DNA of 52,988 nt from Bacteroides sp. 51 (GCF_010500965.1 NZ_QVMI01000031.1:1-52988), one strand, 5' to 3'; positions 15,895-24,337 are shown, numbered from the stretch's first letter. Notes: a model not told the origin generated them from the letters alone. Numbers and translations are program-made.

Positions 15895-16812
15895 CTATCT
15901 GTTGAGCAATGCTTTGGCTTCTTGTATTTTTTCTTCCATTGGCAAGCTGGCATTAATCCAGTAGATGTCAAATCCGCGGCGTTCCATTCCTCTGAACCAG
16001 GTCATTTGCCGTTTGGCAAATTGGTGAATGGCTGTTTCCAATCCGTTATACATTTCGTCATATTCTATTTGCCCGGTTGCGTATAATGTGAGGAATTTGT
16101 ATTCCAGCCCATAGTAAATCAGGTCGGCAGCGGGTACTCCTTTCTCTAGCAGTCCTTTCACTTCTTCTATCATTCCATCGGTTATACGTTGTTTGAGCCG
16201 GCGACTAATCTTTTCTCTACGCAACTCACGTTCTATGTCTAAGCCGATGATGAGGCTCTTTATTGGCGGAAATTCTCTCTGTTCCGTATCGTTTGTTACG
16301 TAATATTCTTCAATTTCGATGGCCCGGATGGCCCGCTTGGCGGTATCTACATCTGTACTGTTGTGTAGGGTTTTGTATGAACTTAGAATTTCGGTCAGTT
16401 CGCTTAGTGTTTTACCGGCCAGCTTTTGTCGCAGTTCCGGGTTTTCGGGTACAGGAATGAGCTTGTATCCTTTAAGTACGGATTCCAGATACATGCCTGT
16501 TCCACCGCACAGAATAGGGAGTTTACCCTTTTCCTGTATATCTTCGTATGCTTTAAGGAAGTCTTGTTGATACTCAAATACGTTGTATTTGTATCCCGGT
16601 TCGGCGATGTCTATCAGGTGATAGGGGATTTGCCTTCCATTTATGGTATAATCATCCAGATCTTTGCCTGTTCCTAGATCCATGCCCCGGTAAAGTTGTC
16701 GCGAATCGGCACTGATGATTTCTGCGTCAAGCTCGTATGCCAATGCAGTAGCAAAGGGTGTTTTACCCGAGGCTGTAGGACCTAATATGGTGATTAAATC
16801 ATAGTTTGGCAT
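15895..16812 (-). CDS. miaA: tRNA dimethylallyltransferase
   Basis: Adds the isopentenyl group to A37 of tRNAs reading UNN codons. 305 residues from the ATG at 16812. The P-loop is LGPTASGKTPFA near residue 10; substrate motifs are ISADSRQLYRGMDLGTGK, PILCGGTGMYLE and the C-terminal FAKRQMTWFRG. An upstream GTG at 16836 is in frame but coincides with the -7 box and would precede the predicted transcript start, so the ATG is preferred. First gene of the miaA-kinase-kdsA run. Confidence 0.95.
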   Translation of the reverse strand: MPNYDLITILGPTASGKTPFATALAYELDAEIISADSRQLYRGMDLGTGKDLDDYTINGRQIPYHLIDIAEPGYKYNVFEYQQDFLKAYEDIQEKGKLPILCGGTGMYLESVLKGYKLIPVPENPELRQKLAGKTLSELTEILSSYKTLHNSTDVDTAKRAIRAIEIEEYYVTNDTEQREFPPIKSLIIGLDIERELRREKISRRLKQRITDGMIEEVKGLLEKGVPAADLIYYGLEYKFLTLYATGQIEYDEMYNGLETAIHQFAKRQMTWFRGMERRGFDIYWINASLPMEEKIQEAKALLNR

Positions 16813-16835
16813 GGGGTTATTTGTTGATATTTTCA

Positions 16836-16843
16836 CAAAGATA
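16836..16843 (-). promoter_or_regulatory. -7 box of the miaA promoter
   Basis: TATCTTTG on the minus strand matches TAnnTTTG and predicts a start near 16829, only about 17 nt before the chosen ATG. It is the reason for rejecting the upstream GTG start. Confidence 0.65.
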
Positions 16844-16983
16844 GGAAAAAGACACCGAAAGTTCGATGCTTTATAACTGAAAAGATATCATAGGCAGGAA
16901 ACTCTTTTCGTTTACATTTCTAAAGGTTTACAGTCGGGAAGTCTTAAAGTGTGTTATAATACGATTGTTTTCGCACACGGAAC

Positions 16984-17013
16984 TTGCGGATTTGGAAAAA
17001 GTCCGTATCTTTG
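16984..17013 (+). promoter_or_regulatory. Promoter of candidate small RNA A
   Basis: TTG (16984-16986) is separated by 19 bp from the -7 box TATCTTTG (17006-17013), close to the Bacteroides consensus. A start near 17020 is predicted. Confidence 0.75.
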
Positions 17014-17019
17014 CAATGT

Positions 17020-17081
17020 GTTTTTCATAGTATTAGATTTAAGGTTAACAAAGGTTGGGGTCAGGCGTGATCCCTTTTTTT
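17020..17081 (+). ncRNA. Candidate small RNA A (paralogue of the one at 29555-29621)
   Basis: A promoter is followed within about 60 nt by a hairpin (7-bp stem 17057-17063/17068-17074, GGCG loop) and seven Ts, so a short discrete transcript is predicted. Its leader contains TATTAGATTTAAGGTTAACA and is almost identical to a minus-strand unit at 29555-29635, while the terminator hairpins differ. No start-codon-led gene follows; it points into the 3' end of the LytTR gene. Published work reports paralogous small RNA families in Bacteroides, but I cannot tell whether this is one of them. Confidence 0.65.
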
Positions 17082-17084
17082 ATG

Positions 17085-17145
17085 CCCCGGCCCCGAGGCG
17101 GGGCGGCCAGGTGCAGCAAGCCGCCGTGCCGATTAAAGGCAAGGC
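17085..17145. repeat. GC-rich GCGGCAAGCCGC-family repeat
   Basis: A GC-rich block with CCCCGAGGCGGGGC and CCAGGTGCAGCAAGCCGCC. It aligns over most of its length with 35472-35515 and more loosely with 8163-8204 and 34789-34811. It lies between small RNA A and the convergent LytTR gene. Confidence 0.65.
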
Positions 17146-17168
17146 ATACCGCCGATCTTATCTGCTTA

Positions 17169-17912
17169 TTATGAGCTTTTGAAGGAGTTGAACCAGGTGA
17201 GAATGTTCTTGATCTTATCCTGGCTGCAAGAGAAAGTTACTTCACTAGATCCTATATCTAAAAAAAGTTCCCGCGTTTTAGGCATAATCCGGGTTATTGC
17301 TGTCCGGTTGACAATACATTGCCGGTTGATGAAGACGAAATCTTCGGGCAGTGTTTTTGAAAACTCGGCTAATGTTCCTCTTGCTTGTTTCAGTGTTCGT
17401 TTGGCTGTGTACACATTCAGAAAGTTTCTTTGTGTTCTTTCGATAGCCAGGATCGAGTCTTTTACGATAGGATATACGCCGGTTGCTGTAGATAGCATAA
17501 TGGTTTCTTTTCCCTTATCCAAATCTTTTTTCTTTCCGATGTGTTCTTTGTGGGCGATGTTTTCGGCTTTAGATGAAACCTGATACTCTTTGGGCTTAAT
17601 GAAATAGCCAATGGGTTCAACCCCTATGATTTTTGGGGATTGAATGCCTTCTTGTTCGGATAATAGAAAAATGGTAAGAGGCTTTTGGTTAAATTTCTGC
17701 ATTTTATCAGAAATAAGATTGCTATTGGCTTTTGATATATTAATATCAATATACATAAGGTTTATTTCCTTTTCTTCGAGTATATCAATAGCGTTTAGGA
17801 AACTTTGTGCCCGGAATACGTGCGAGCTGGGTATTGTGCGATCTAATAATTCCGTTAAATGCATTTGGAAGGACTGATCACTGTCTATGATTAGTATATT
17901 ATACACCATCAT
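17169..17912 (-). CDS. LytTR-type response regulator (orphan)
   Basis: 247 residues. The N-terminal receiver-like domain has the acidic pair in IIDSDQ, a candidate phospho-Asp in MYIDINIS near 57 and the lysine in GYFIKP near 108. The C-terminal ~100 residues form a LytTR DNA-binding domain (LAIERTQRNFLNVYTAKR, FVFINRQCIVNRTAI). Such regulators usually pair with a membrane histidine kinase, but none is adjacent. They bind direct-repeat promoter sites. The receiver is divergent, so phosphorylation is not certain. Confidence 0.85.
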   Translation of the reverse strand: MMVYNILIIDSDQSFQMHLTELLDRTIPSSHVFRAQSFLNAIDILEEKEINLMYIDINISKANSNLISDKMQKFNQKPLTIFLLSEQEGIQSPKIIGVEPIGYFIKPKEYQVSSKAENIAHKEHIGKKKDLDKGKETIMLSTATGVYPIVKDSILAIERTQRNFLNVYTAKRTLKQARGTLAEFSKTLPEDFVFINRQCIVNRTAITRIMPKTRELFLDIGSSEVTFSCSQDKIKNILTWFNSFKSS

Positions 17913-17971
17913 TTATCCAAAAATTCGTAATTAGTATTAAGTTGTTTTGAGCTAGCAGCATGCTATTGTTG

Positions 17972-17979
17972 CAAATGTA
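17972..17979 (-). promoter_or_regulatory. -7 box of the LytTR gene
   Basis: TACATTTG on the minus strand about 60 bp upstream of the ATG. The region just downstream (GCTAGCAGCATGCTA) is partly palindromic. Confidence 0.5.
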
Positions 17980-18482
17980 TAAAAACTTTGCAAGTTATAT
18001 GTATAGTTGCAGGGAAAATAGTGGTTTATATATGAATGTTTTGGTTTTATTTGGTCGATTTTGGCTTTTTTCTTCTGTTTGAGCTAAAAATGTGTTAGGT
18101 TGAGTCTGTATATTGTTGGTTCGTGTATGAAAAATCCCGATTTGGGTACATGGGCATTATTCGGGCCGGGTTATTCTTAAATTAATGATATACCTTTGTC
18201 TGTGTTTAGATGAATAGTGGAGTTCGAGAATAGACTAAATTGTGAATATTTTATCTGTCTGATACGTTTTTTTTGTTTAAATCTTATGTAAAAAAATCCC
18301 AGATCACTTATGGGGAGATTTCTCTTCATTCATATAATTATAGGTTTACCATTAATAATATCTTCCTAGAAGGTTCTTTATTTAATACGATTAGGAACTA
18401 AATATAAATACACTGTTTTACAATGTTATGAACACAAATTAATCAATAATAGTTATAATTGTTGAAGTGTACATAAACAAAA
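17980..18482. other. AT-rich intergenic stretch, possible transcript
   Basis: No convincing coding frame. A plus-strand TACCTTTG at 18191-18198 could start a transcript that ends at the terminator at 18483-18511, giving an RNA of about 300 nt. No -33 match supports it, and I recognise no RNA family. Confidence 0.35.
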
Positions 18483-18511
18483 ACGGGCATCGTGAGATGC
18501 TCGTTTTTTTT
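18483..18511 (+). terminator. Intrinsic terminator without an evident upstream gene
   Basis: ACGGGCATC (18483-18491) pairs over nine bases with GATGCTCGT (18496-18504) around a GTGA loop, followed by eight Ts. No plus-strand gene lies upstream for over 1 kb, so it should end an untranslated RNA. Confidence 0.8.
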
Positions 18512-18571
18512 AAGGATTCAGCTAAAATCAGTTTTGGGGCAATCCGAAAAGTCAGGTTGTTATCGAATAGA

Positions 18572-18791
18572 GCACTGCCTTAATGAGGTTCGGCCAGTAG
18601 TTCAATCTCCCCCAGCCATAGGCTAAATCTGCTTCAACCGGTAGGTCAATCTCCCTGATGCAGTAGATCAATCTGATTCATCCAGTACCTCAACCAGATT
18701 CATCCAGTGCGTCAGGGAGATTGATCCAGTGCATCAGTCCGGCTCAGGCACTGGATAAACATCACTGAGACAGTGCACCATTTCCGGGTGA
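18572..18791. repeat. Ten-unit array with an exact 22-bp period
   Basis: Units begin at 18572, 18594, 18616, 18638, 18660, 18682, 18704, 18726, 18748 and 18770, each starting with a CCAGTR word or its reverse form GCACTGG. Most also have TCA at unit positions 9-11, often continuing as TCAATCT. The rest of each unit varies. Units 4 and 7 are nearly reverse complements (TCAATCTCCCTGATGC against GCGTCAGGGAGATTGA), so units occur in both orientations in the same register. It lies about 100 bp upstream of the purine permease. Confidence 0.85.
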
Positions 18792-18888
18792 AAAATGAGG
18801 CTTTTGAGGAGAAAAAACGCTTTGGTGTTATCATTAAAACAGAAAAATACCGTATTTTCGTCGGCGTTTAGCATAACACCCAATTTTA

Positions 18889-20214
18889 ATGATTATGAAA
18901 AGTATATTAGAGAGAACCTTCAAGTTAAAAGAGAATAATACGACAATACGTAAAGAACTGGCAGCCGGACTTATCACTTTCCTTACCATGTCCTACATCC
19001 TGATCGTTAATCCGAGTATATTGTCTACCACGGGTATGGATAAAGATGCGCTCTTCACATCGACTGCCTTGGCGGCGATATTTGCAACTCTGGTGATGGC
19101 TCTTTATGCCAAACTTCCCATTGCCCAGGCGCCTGGCATGGGGTTGAATGCTTTTTTTGCTTTCACCATTTGTGGAGCAATGGGCTACTCCTGGCAATTT
19201 GCTTTGACGGCGGTATTTATTGAGGGATTGATCTTTATACTGCTTACTTTCTTCAATGTTCGCGAACTAATTGTAAAAAGCATTCCGAAAGTGCTGAAAG
19301 ATGCAATTCCTGTGGGAATCGGCCTTTTTATTACACTCATCGGATTGAAGAATGCGGGAATTGTTGTTGCCAATCCGTCTACCCTGTTGGCATTGGGCGA
19401 TTTTTCGCAACACGGCGTATGGATTGCTTTTCTGGGACTTCTGGTAACTGCAATTTTGTTTGTCAGAAATGTCAATGGCTCTATATTAATAGGTATTGTA
19501 GCAGCCACCCTGTTTGGACTTATTCTGTGCGATGTGAAACTTCCCGAAGCCAGTATAATCAGTCTTCCTCCTTCTATCGCACACATATTTGCCCAGTTCG
19601 AGTGGGATCATATTCTTTCACTCAACATGGTGATTGTCGTATTTTCGCTGTTGTTCGTGAATCTGTTCGATACTGTTGGAACCTTGATTGGAGTAATCTC
19701 TAAAACCGGATTGGCAGACGAGAACGGCAATTTCCCTCAAATGAAAAAAGCACTCTTTGCCGATGCACTGGGCACCACTGTTGGTTCCATACTGGGAACG
19801 AGCACCATTACCGCCTATGTAGAAAGTGCATCCGGAGTGGCATCTGGTGGGCGGACAGGGCTAACTTCCGTCGGCACAGCATTGATGTTTGTATTGGCGC
19901 TGTTCTTTGCCCCATTGTTTTTGATGGTACCCGCCGCTGCAACTTCCCCGGCGCTTATCATTGTCGGATTGTTTATGATATCTTCCGTGGTAAAGATCAA
20001 TTTCAGCGACATGAGCGATGGGCTCCCGGCATTCCTCACCATTGCATTTATGCCTTTTACATACAGCATTGCCGAGGGGATTGTATTCGGTATGCTCAGT
20101 TATACGCTGATTAAAGTCTGTACAGGTAAATTTAAAGACGTGTCGATCACGATGTACGTCATCGGGGTACTATTCTTATTGAAAATAGTACTCGATGCAT
20201 TGCATTTATATTAA
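18889..20214 (+). CDS. NCS2 family purine permease (guanine/hypoxanthine type)
   Basis: 441 residues with about 12-14 membrane segments. ELAAGLITFLTMSYILIVNP and PIAQAPGMGLNAFFAFT are hallmarks of the AzgA/PbuG branch of nucleobase:cation symporters, and NLFDTVGTLIG contains the conserved acidic transport residue. It imports guanine, hypoxanthine or adenine across the inner membrane. The frame begins ATGATTATGAAA; the second ATG (18895) is an equally good start. I see no purine riboswitch core in the leader. The gene stands alone and converges on the FtsX-like gene 14 bp away. Confidence 0.93.
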   Translation: MIMKSILERTFKLKENNTTIRKELAAGLITFLTMSYILIVNPSILSTTGMDKDALFTSTALAAIFATLVMALYAKLPIAQAPGMGLNAFFAFTICGAMGYSWQFALTAVFIEGLIFILLTFFNVRELIVKSIPKVLKDAIPVGIGLFITLIGLKNAGIVVANPSTLLALGDFSQHGVWIAFLGLLVTAILFVRNVNGSILIGIVAATLFGLILCDVKLPEASIISLPPSIAHIFAQFEWDHILSLNMVIVVFSLLFVNLFDTVGTLIGVISKTGLADENGNFPQMKKALFADALGTTVGSILGTSTITAYVESASGVASGGRTGLTSVGTALMFVLALFFAPLFLMVPAAATSPALIIVGLFMISSVVKINFSDMSDGLPAFLTIAFMPFTYSIAEGIVFGMLSYTLIKVCTGKFKDVSITMYVIGVLFLLKIVLDALHLY

Positions 20215-20228
20215 CGGGATATCTGCCC

Positions 20229-21428
20229 CTAGCTGAAGAACAGGTTATCTACCTTCTTTTTCACAGCAATAATATTTATCCAGGACACTACGATAAACAG
20301 TGCCCCTCCTATTGCCATAGCCGGTAGGACGGAACCCATTTCCAATTGAGGAAACAGCAAGCCGATTGGCTCCGCATAGAGCGAACGTAAAAACAGTACA
20401 ATACCCACCGATAAAGCCAGAACTAAAAGGTTAAGCCCTATGGTTAGCGCCTGATAGGGCAGGGCTACTTGTTTAGGACTGTAGCCGATGAGCAATAAAC
20501 TTTCCAGTTTGGTGGTGTTCTTTTGCAGTAACAAGAAGATGCTCAACATCAGAATGTAGAATGACAAAGCACTGATCAACAGGCCAACAGCCAGAACTAT
20601 CCCTACAATCAGGTTAAGGAAATAAGTGGTTTTTCCGGCATCAAGCTTTCCGTCTTCCGTTTCGTAGCCTTTTTGTTGGAAGTAGGTGGCAATAGCAGCG
20701 TCGGCCGGATTCTTCACTTCCACAATCAACCGCGACGGTGCCGGCTCAGTATGGGGAGCAAATGTCTTGTTTGCCCAATCCATGAAAGATTGTGGAACAA
20801 GAATCGTATTCAGCCGGTTAGAGAACCCAACAATATTTCCTTTATACCGTTTTACCTGCCCATTGCCTCGTAAAACAACATCCATATTGATCAATCCCAT
20901 CAAACCCTCCGAAAGTTTTGGAAGGTTGCGCGATTGTGCAAAACCAAAGTTATAAAGATTCAGATAATTGCGGGGAATAATAATAGGTATCGTCGGGTTA
21001 TTCTCATCAAAGTGCCATTTATCCAGCTTTACATCCACATATTCATCGGACACCGACTCGAAGAACATCGCGGTAGACATTTGCACTCCGGTGCCTTCCA
21101 TCGTAAGGCCTGCCGATACACTAAACTGTGTAGATGTAAAAACGCCTACATTCCGGGTGAATGATTGTTTCTTCAAATCATCTATCTCGGCAGAGGAGAA
21201 GGTACTGCTTTTGCCGGCCAGGTTGCCAAGCGTGCTAACCTTTTTAGTAGCAATGATATAATCCTTCTTCATGAAACTGTCGCCTTGCGTGAAAACAGGT
21301 GCTATATCCCTATAAAACTGGATACTGAGCAATACGATGACCATGCCGAAGAGATTGGCGAAGAAAAAGCCGGTCAGTTGCCCTATGCTGATGTGTTGGC
21401 GAAGAAGCTTTCCGATAAATCTGTTCAT
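20229..21428 (-). CDS. FtsX-like ABC transporter permease
   Basis: 399 residues with one N-terminal membrane segment (FFFANLFGMVIVLLSI), an extracytoplasmic domain of about 220 residues and three C-terminal segments, the MacB/FtsX topology. These permeases use ATP to drive extracytoplasmic work on lipoproteins, peptidoglycan enzymes or peptides rather than classic transport. The start codon overlaps the stop of the upstream ATPase gene by 4 bp, so the two are coupled. Last gene of the six-gene minus-strand run. Confidence 0.85.
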   Translation of the reverse strand: MNRFIGKLLRQHISIGQLTGFFFANLFGMVIVLLSIQFYRDIAPVFTQGDSFMKKDYIIATKKVSTLGNLAGKSSTFSSAEIDDLKKQSFTRNVGVFTSTQFSVSAGLTMEGTGVQMSTAMFFESVSDEYVDVKLDKWHFDENNPTIPIIIPRNYLNLYNFGFAQSRNLPKLSEGLMGLINMDVVLRGNGQVKRYKGNIVGFSNRLNTILVPQSFMDWANKTFAPHTEPAPSRLIVEVKNPADAAIATYFQQKGYETEDGKLDAGKTTYFLNLIVGIVLAVGLLISALSFYILMLSIFLLLQKNTTKLESLLLIGYSPKQVALPYQALTIGLNLLVLALSVGIVLFLRSLYAEPIGLLFPQLEMGSVLPAMAIGGALFIVVSWINIIAVKKKVDNLFFS

Positions 21429-22069
21429 AGTTTTAACACACTGTCGTAGTTCAGGTTAATATGCTTACCGATAGAGGTAACGATGATCCCGGCACCTTGT
21501 TTGCCGGCTTCTGCTGTGAGCAGCCCGGCCATGATCTGTCCGTTTGCATCGTCCAGGTGGCTGATAGGTTCGTCAAGTAAGATAAAGTCGAAGGGTTGGC
21601 AGAGCGAGCGGATAAAGGCTACGCGCTGTTGCTGTCCAAAAGAGAGTTTATCTGTCCGGATATTCAGCTTATCTTCTATGCCCAGTTGCTCAAACAGCGT
21701 GATAATCTCGTCTTTCTTCTTATAACCGGTAAGATCGTTTTTGATCAGAATGTTTTCGAGCGCTGTCAATTCGGAAAACAGTCGGAGGTCCTGAAATAGT
21801 ATACTTAACGAATGGCGCCTGATATCCACCCATTCCGTAACGGACAAGGAGGTAATATTCATCTCGTCAAAGCAAATAATACCCTGATAATCCTTACGGT
21901 AACCATAAATGTAGCTACACAAAGAAGACTTTCCTGTGCCGGAAGCCGCTTCAACAAGATACGTCTTTTCCTTGCTGAATACGATTTCTTTATGCCACAC
22001 ATCGGATGTGATATGAGTACGATCGGCAAACACTCCAGGGAGTGTTTGCCGTAAATGTATACTATTCAT
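21425..22069 (-). CDS. ABC transporter ATP-binding protein (FtsE/LolD-like)
   Basis: 214 residues from the ATG at 22069; the frame continues 14 codons upstream but that would run across the end of the previous gene. The Walker A is AASGTGKSS, with Ala where the first Gly is usual. The signature is LSFGQQQR rather than LSGGQ, and Walker B is FILLDEPISHLDD. The deviations are mild and it is probably active. The partner is the overlapping FtsX-like permease. The first codons include a 26-bp palindrome (22025-22050). Confidence 0.85.
   Translation of the reverse strand: MNSIHLRQTLPGVFADRTHITSDVWHKEIVFSKEKTYLVEAASGTGKSSLCSYIYGYRKDYQGIICFDEMNITSLSVTEWVDIRRHSLSILFQDLRLFSELTALENILIKNDLTGYKKKDEIITLFEQLGIEDKLNIRTDKLSFGQQQRVAFIRSLCQPFDFILLDEPISHLDDANGQIMAGLLTAEAGKQGAGIIVTSIGKHINLNYDSVLKL
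22025..22050. promoter_or_regulatory. 26-bp palindrome inside the start of the ABC ATPase gene
   Basis: Twelve-base arms GGCAAACACTCC and GGAGTGTTTGCC surround a 2-nt centre. It spans codons about 7-15 of the ATPase gene, so as RNA it forms a strong hairpin just after the start codon. Confidence 0.75.
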
Positions 22070-22079
22070 ACGCAGTTTA

Positions 22080-23612
22080 TTATATTCCGGCGTATTGTTT
22101 TGCCAAATCAATAATTTGTTTGAGCGAGTTGGTGTCTTTATCGACCAACCAAAGGTTGATGTTCGATTGATTATTGCCTTCGCCGATTACCTCAAAATAA
22201 GATACTTTAGAAGCCATATCAATATATCTTGCAGCTTCTTTACCACCCATAGCCGACAACATTTTAACAGCCGGAAGGTCAAGAATAGCTTTCATGTCGA
22301 TCACAACATACTGGTGCTTGCCTTTCATGTTCGAAGCATAAGCAGCCTCTTTCAGCGATTTATCTTCTTTCTTGCCAATGTTCTTATAAAGCAACTCATC
22401 ATTGGTAGCATACATGTAGTTATCTTTGTAGCCAAAGAACACGTTCATCTGGCGGGATTTGTACACATATTCATTATCCCCCAACTTAACGATGTCTTCC
22501 GAACGACGAAGGCCGAGGTCGCCCTTCGCTTCATACAATGCCTCAAGTGCAGCACCGTTTTTGGCTTCGGCATAGGCGGCAAAAGTTGGCATATCGCTCA
22601 TGGTCACATTGATAAGTCCACCGGAGATATCTCCTTTGAAAGAACCAAAAATGGCTTTAACCTTTTCGGCCTTATCCAATGACAATCCTTCGCGGAAGTC
22701 TTTGTTTTCCTGAAGCATATCATACAGCTTCTCTCCGTTCACATTAACAGACATGTACATCAATGTCGAAGAAGGGAAATTGGCAAGGAATGCTTCGCTC
22801 AGCTTACCACTGATATCGTTTTGCTTCTTGAACATTTCCTTTACCTTCTCATTTTCAGAAACAGCTTCAAAATGAAGTGCAATCTTTCCTTTTTCAAAGT
22901 TAAGTCCACCGGCAACCCCTATATCTTTAGGATCAATATTATCCATGCTACCAAGAGTCATATCCATCTGACGTTTGTACATGCTTGGAAGTGCATCCAT
23001 AGTAGAGAAGAATGTAATTTCTCCTTTCTTCTTGGCCATGCTTTGGAAGTATGCACTCTTCGCGATGCTTTCGTCCTTAGTCTGCTTCATCAGGTCGGCA
23101 ACGATCTTGTCGCTGTTACGTTCTTCCGTAATCAGTAGTGTTGATTCGTTGAATGCGCATACGCTTGCTCCCTTAATCTTAACCAGATAGTATCCGTCAA
23201 TCTTGGTTACAGGATCGCTGATTTGCTCGGAAGCCATCACCTCGAATGTTTTGTTCAGCTTATCCATATCGCTCACCTTCATAACCACGGCAGCCGATGG
23301 AATCAGACTGCTGGTAAAGAAATAAACGGGGTCTTTGATCGATAAACCGGAAGCTGAACCATCTTTGATGATCTTTTCAACATGCTGGAAAGTCGCAGCG
23401 TTCAACTCGCCTTTCATCGCATCAATAAGTTTCTGCTTATCGTCATTGCTTACGCCACTCTTATCAACCAGCGATTGAAAGTGTATGGCGACAACCGCAG
23501 AGGCATCGGCCGGGATAACATTTGTATACTCGGACGACTTTTCGGAGCAAGACGCCATGCATGCTACCAAAACTACCAGCGTGAATAGCCGGGCAATCAG
23601 ATTTTTTTTCAT
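22080..23612 (-). CDS. DUF4836 family lipoprotein
   Basis: 510 residues with a lipoprotein signal ending MASC at residue 21. After it, EYTNVIPADASAVVAIHFQSL is the characteristic DUF4836 opening, and the length fits that Bacteroidetes family of unknown function. The body is soluble, with no membrane segment or catalytic motif that I recognise. It sits 23 bp after rsmE and 10 bp before the ABC ATPase gene, which hints that it may be client or partner of the FtsX-type transporter; that is inference from position only. Confidence 0.85.
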   Translation of the reverse strand: MKKNLIARLFTLVVLVACMASCSEKSSEYTNVIPADASAVVAIHFQSLVDKSGVSNDDKQKLIDAMKGELNAATFQHVEKIIKDGSASGLSIKDPVYFFTSSLIPSAAVVMKVSDMDKLNKTFEVMASEQISDPVTKIDGYYLVKIKGASVCAFNESTLLITEERNSDKIVADLMKQTKDESIAKSAYFQSMAKKKGEITFFSTMDALPSMYKRQMDMTLGSMDNIDPKDIGVAGGLNFEKGKIALHFEAVSENEKVKEMFKKQNDISGKLSEAFLANFPSSTLMYMSVNVNGEKLYDMLQENKDFREGLSLDKAEKVKAIFGSFKGDISGGLINVTMSDMPTFAAYAEAKNGAALEALYEAKGDLGLRRSEDIVKLGDNEYVYKSRQMNVFFGYKDNYMYATNDELLYKNIGKKEDKSLKEAAYASNMKGKHQYVVIDMKAILDLPAVKMLSAMGGKEAARYIDMASKVSYFEVIGEGNNQSNINLWLVDKDTNSLKQIIDLAKQYAGI

Positions 23613-23635
23613 ACTATTCTTTTTTAAGTTCAGAA

Positions 23636-24337
23636 TTATTCTTCATTTGCTTGATTCAATGTGCAACAGGCTACCAGCGCAGCGGTTTCGGTACGCAACC
23701 GCGACTTACCTAAACTTATAGGAACGAACCCCTTAGCTAAAGCTTTTTCTACTTCTTCGGGGCTGAAGTCTCCTTCAGGCCCTATCAGCACCAAAGCATC
23801 TTCACCTTTACGAATGACGTTCTTTAATAAGGGCTTCTCACCCTCATAACAATGGGCAATGAACTTCTGGCCTGAGAACTCCTGTTCGATAAACGCGTCA
23901 AAGTCCATCATCTCATTGAGTTTCGGGAGGCGTGCTTTGAGTGACTGTTTCATGGCCGATACCAGAATCTTTTCAATACGTTCGGTCTTGATTACTCTGC
24001 GCTCTGAGAAACGGCAGTTCAGAAAGGTCAGTTCATCAAATCCGATTTCAGTTGCTTTCTCGGCAAACCACTCGTTCCGGTCCATGTTCTTGGTTGGGGC
24101 TACCGCCATGTGCAGATGGCAAGGCCAAAGAGGTTCCTGAAAAATGGTTTCTTTTATAGCAACCATGCAACGTTTATTGTTGGCGGCTGTAATTTCTGCT
24201 TTATAGAAATGGCCTTTGCCGTCGGTCAATGTAATTTCATCGCCTTGTGATAGTCTCAACACACGGGTGCAGTGCTGCGCTTCCTCTGTAGGAAGTTCTG
24301 CCTGGGTCGATATGTCGGGTGTATAAAATACGTGCAT
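23636..24337 (-). CDS. rsmE: 16S rRNA (uracil-1498-N3)-methyltransferase
   Basis: 233 residues. An N-terminal PUA-like domain (HCTRVLRLSQGDEITLTDGKG) is followed by a SPOUT methyltransferase domain with the knot motifs LIGPEGDFSPEEVE and LGKSRLRTETAA at the C-terminus, as in RsmE. It methylates U1498 of 16S rRNA in the assembled 30S subunit. It starts 3 bp after the DUF151 gene in the six-gene run. Confidence 0.95.
   Translation of the reverse strand: MHVFYTPDISTQAELPTEEAQHCTRVLRLSQGDEITLTDGKGHFYKAEITAANNKRCMVAIKETIFQEPLWPCHLHMAVAPTKNMDRNEWFAEKATEIGFDELTFLNCRFSERRVIKTERIEKILVSAMKQSLKARLPKLNEMMDFDAFIEQEFSGQKFIAHCYEGEKPLLKNVIRKGEDALVLIGPEGDFSPEEVEKALAKGFVPISLGKSRLRTETAALVACCTLNQANEE

Noticed and set aside
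16813-16836. GTG start for miaA at 16836
   Set aside because: It overlaps the -7 promoter box and would precede the predicted transcript start. The ATG at 16812 gives the normal P-loop distance.
16949-17182. A 77-codon plus-strand open frame over small RNA A
   Set aside because: It starts upstream of the promoter, runs through the terminator and GC-rich repeat, and overlaps the LytTR gene end. The promoter-terminator layout explains the region better.
18792-18888. A purine riboswitch upstream of the NCS2 permease
   Set aside because: The conserved three-way-junction loops (TATA-N-GG and the paired loop sequences) are not found in the leader.
22070-22111. Start of the ABC ATPase at 22111
   Set aside because: This would place the start inside the DUF4836 gene and add residues unlike any ABC N-terminus. 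MNSIHLRQ at 22069 is natural.
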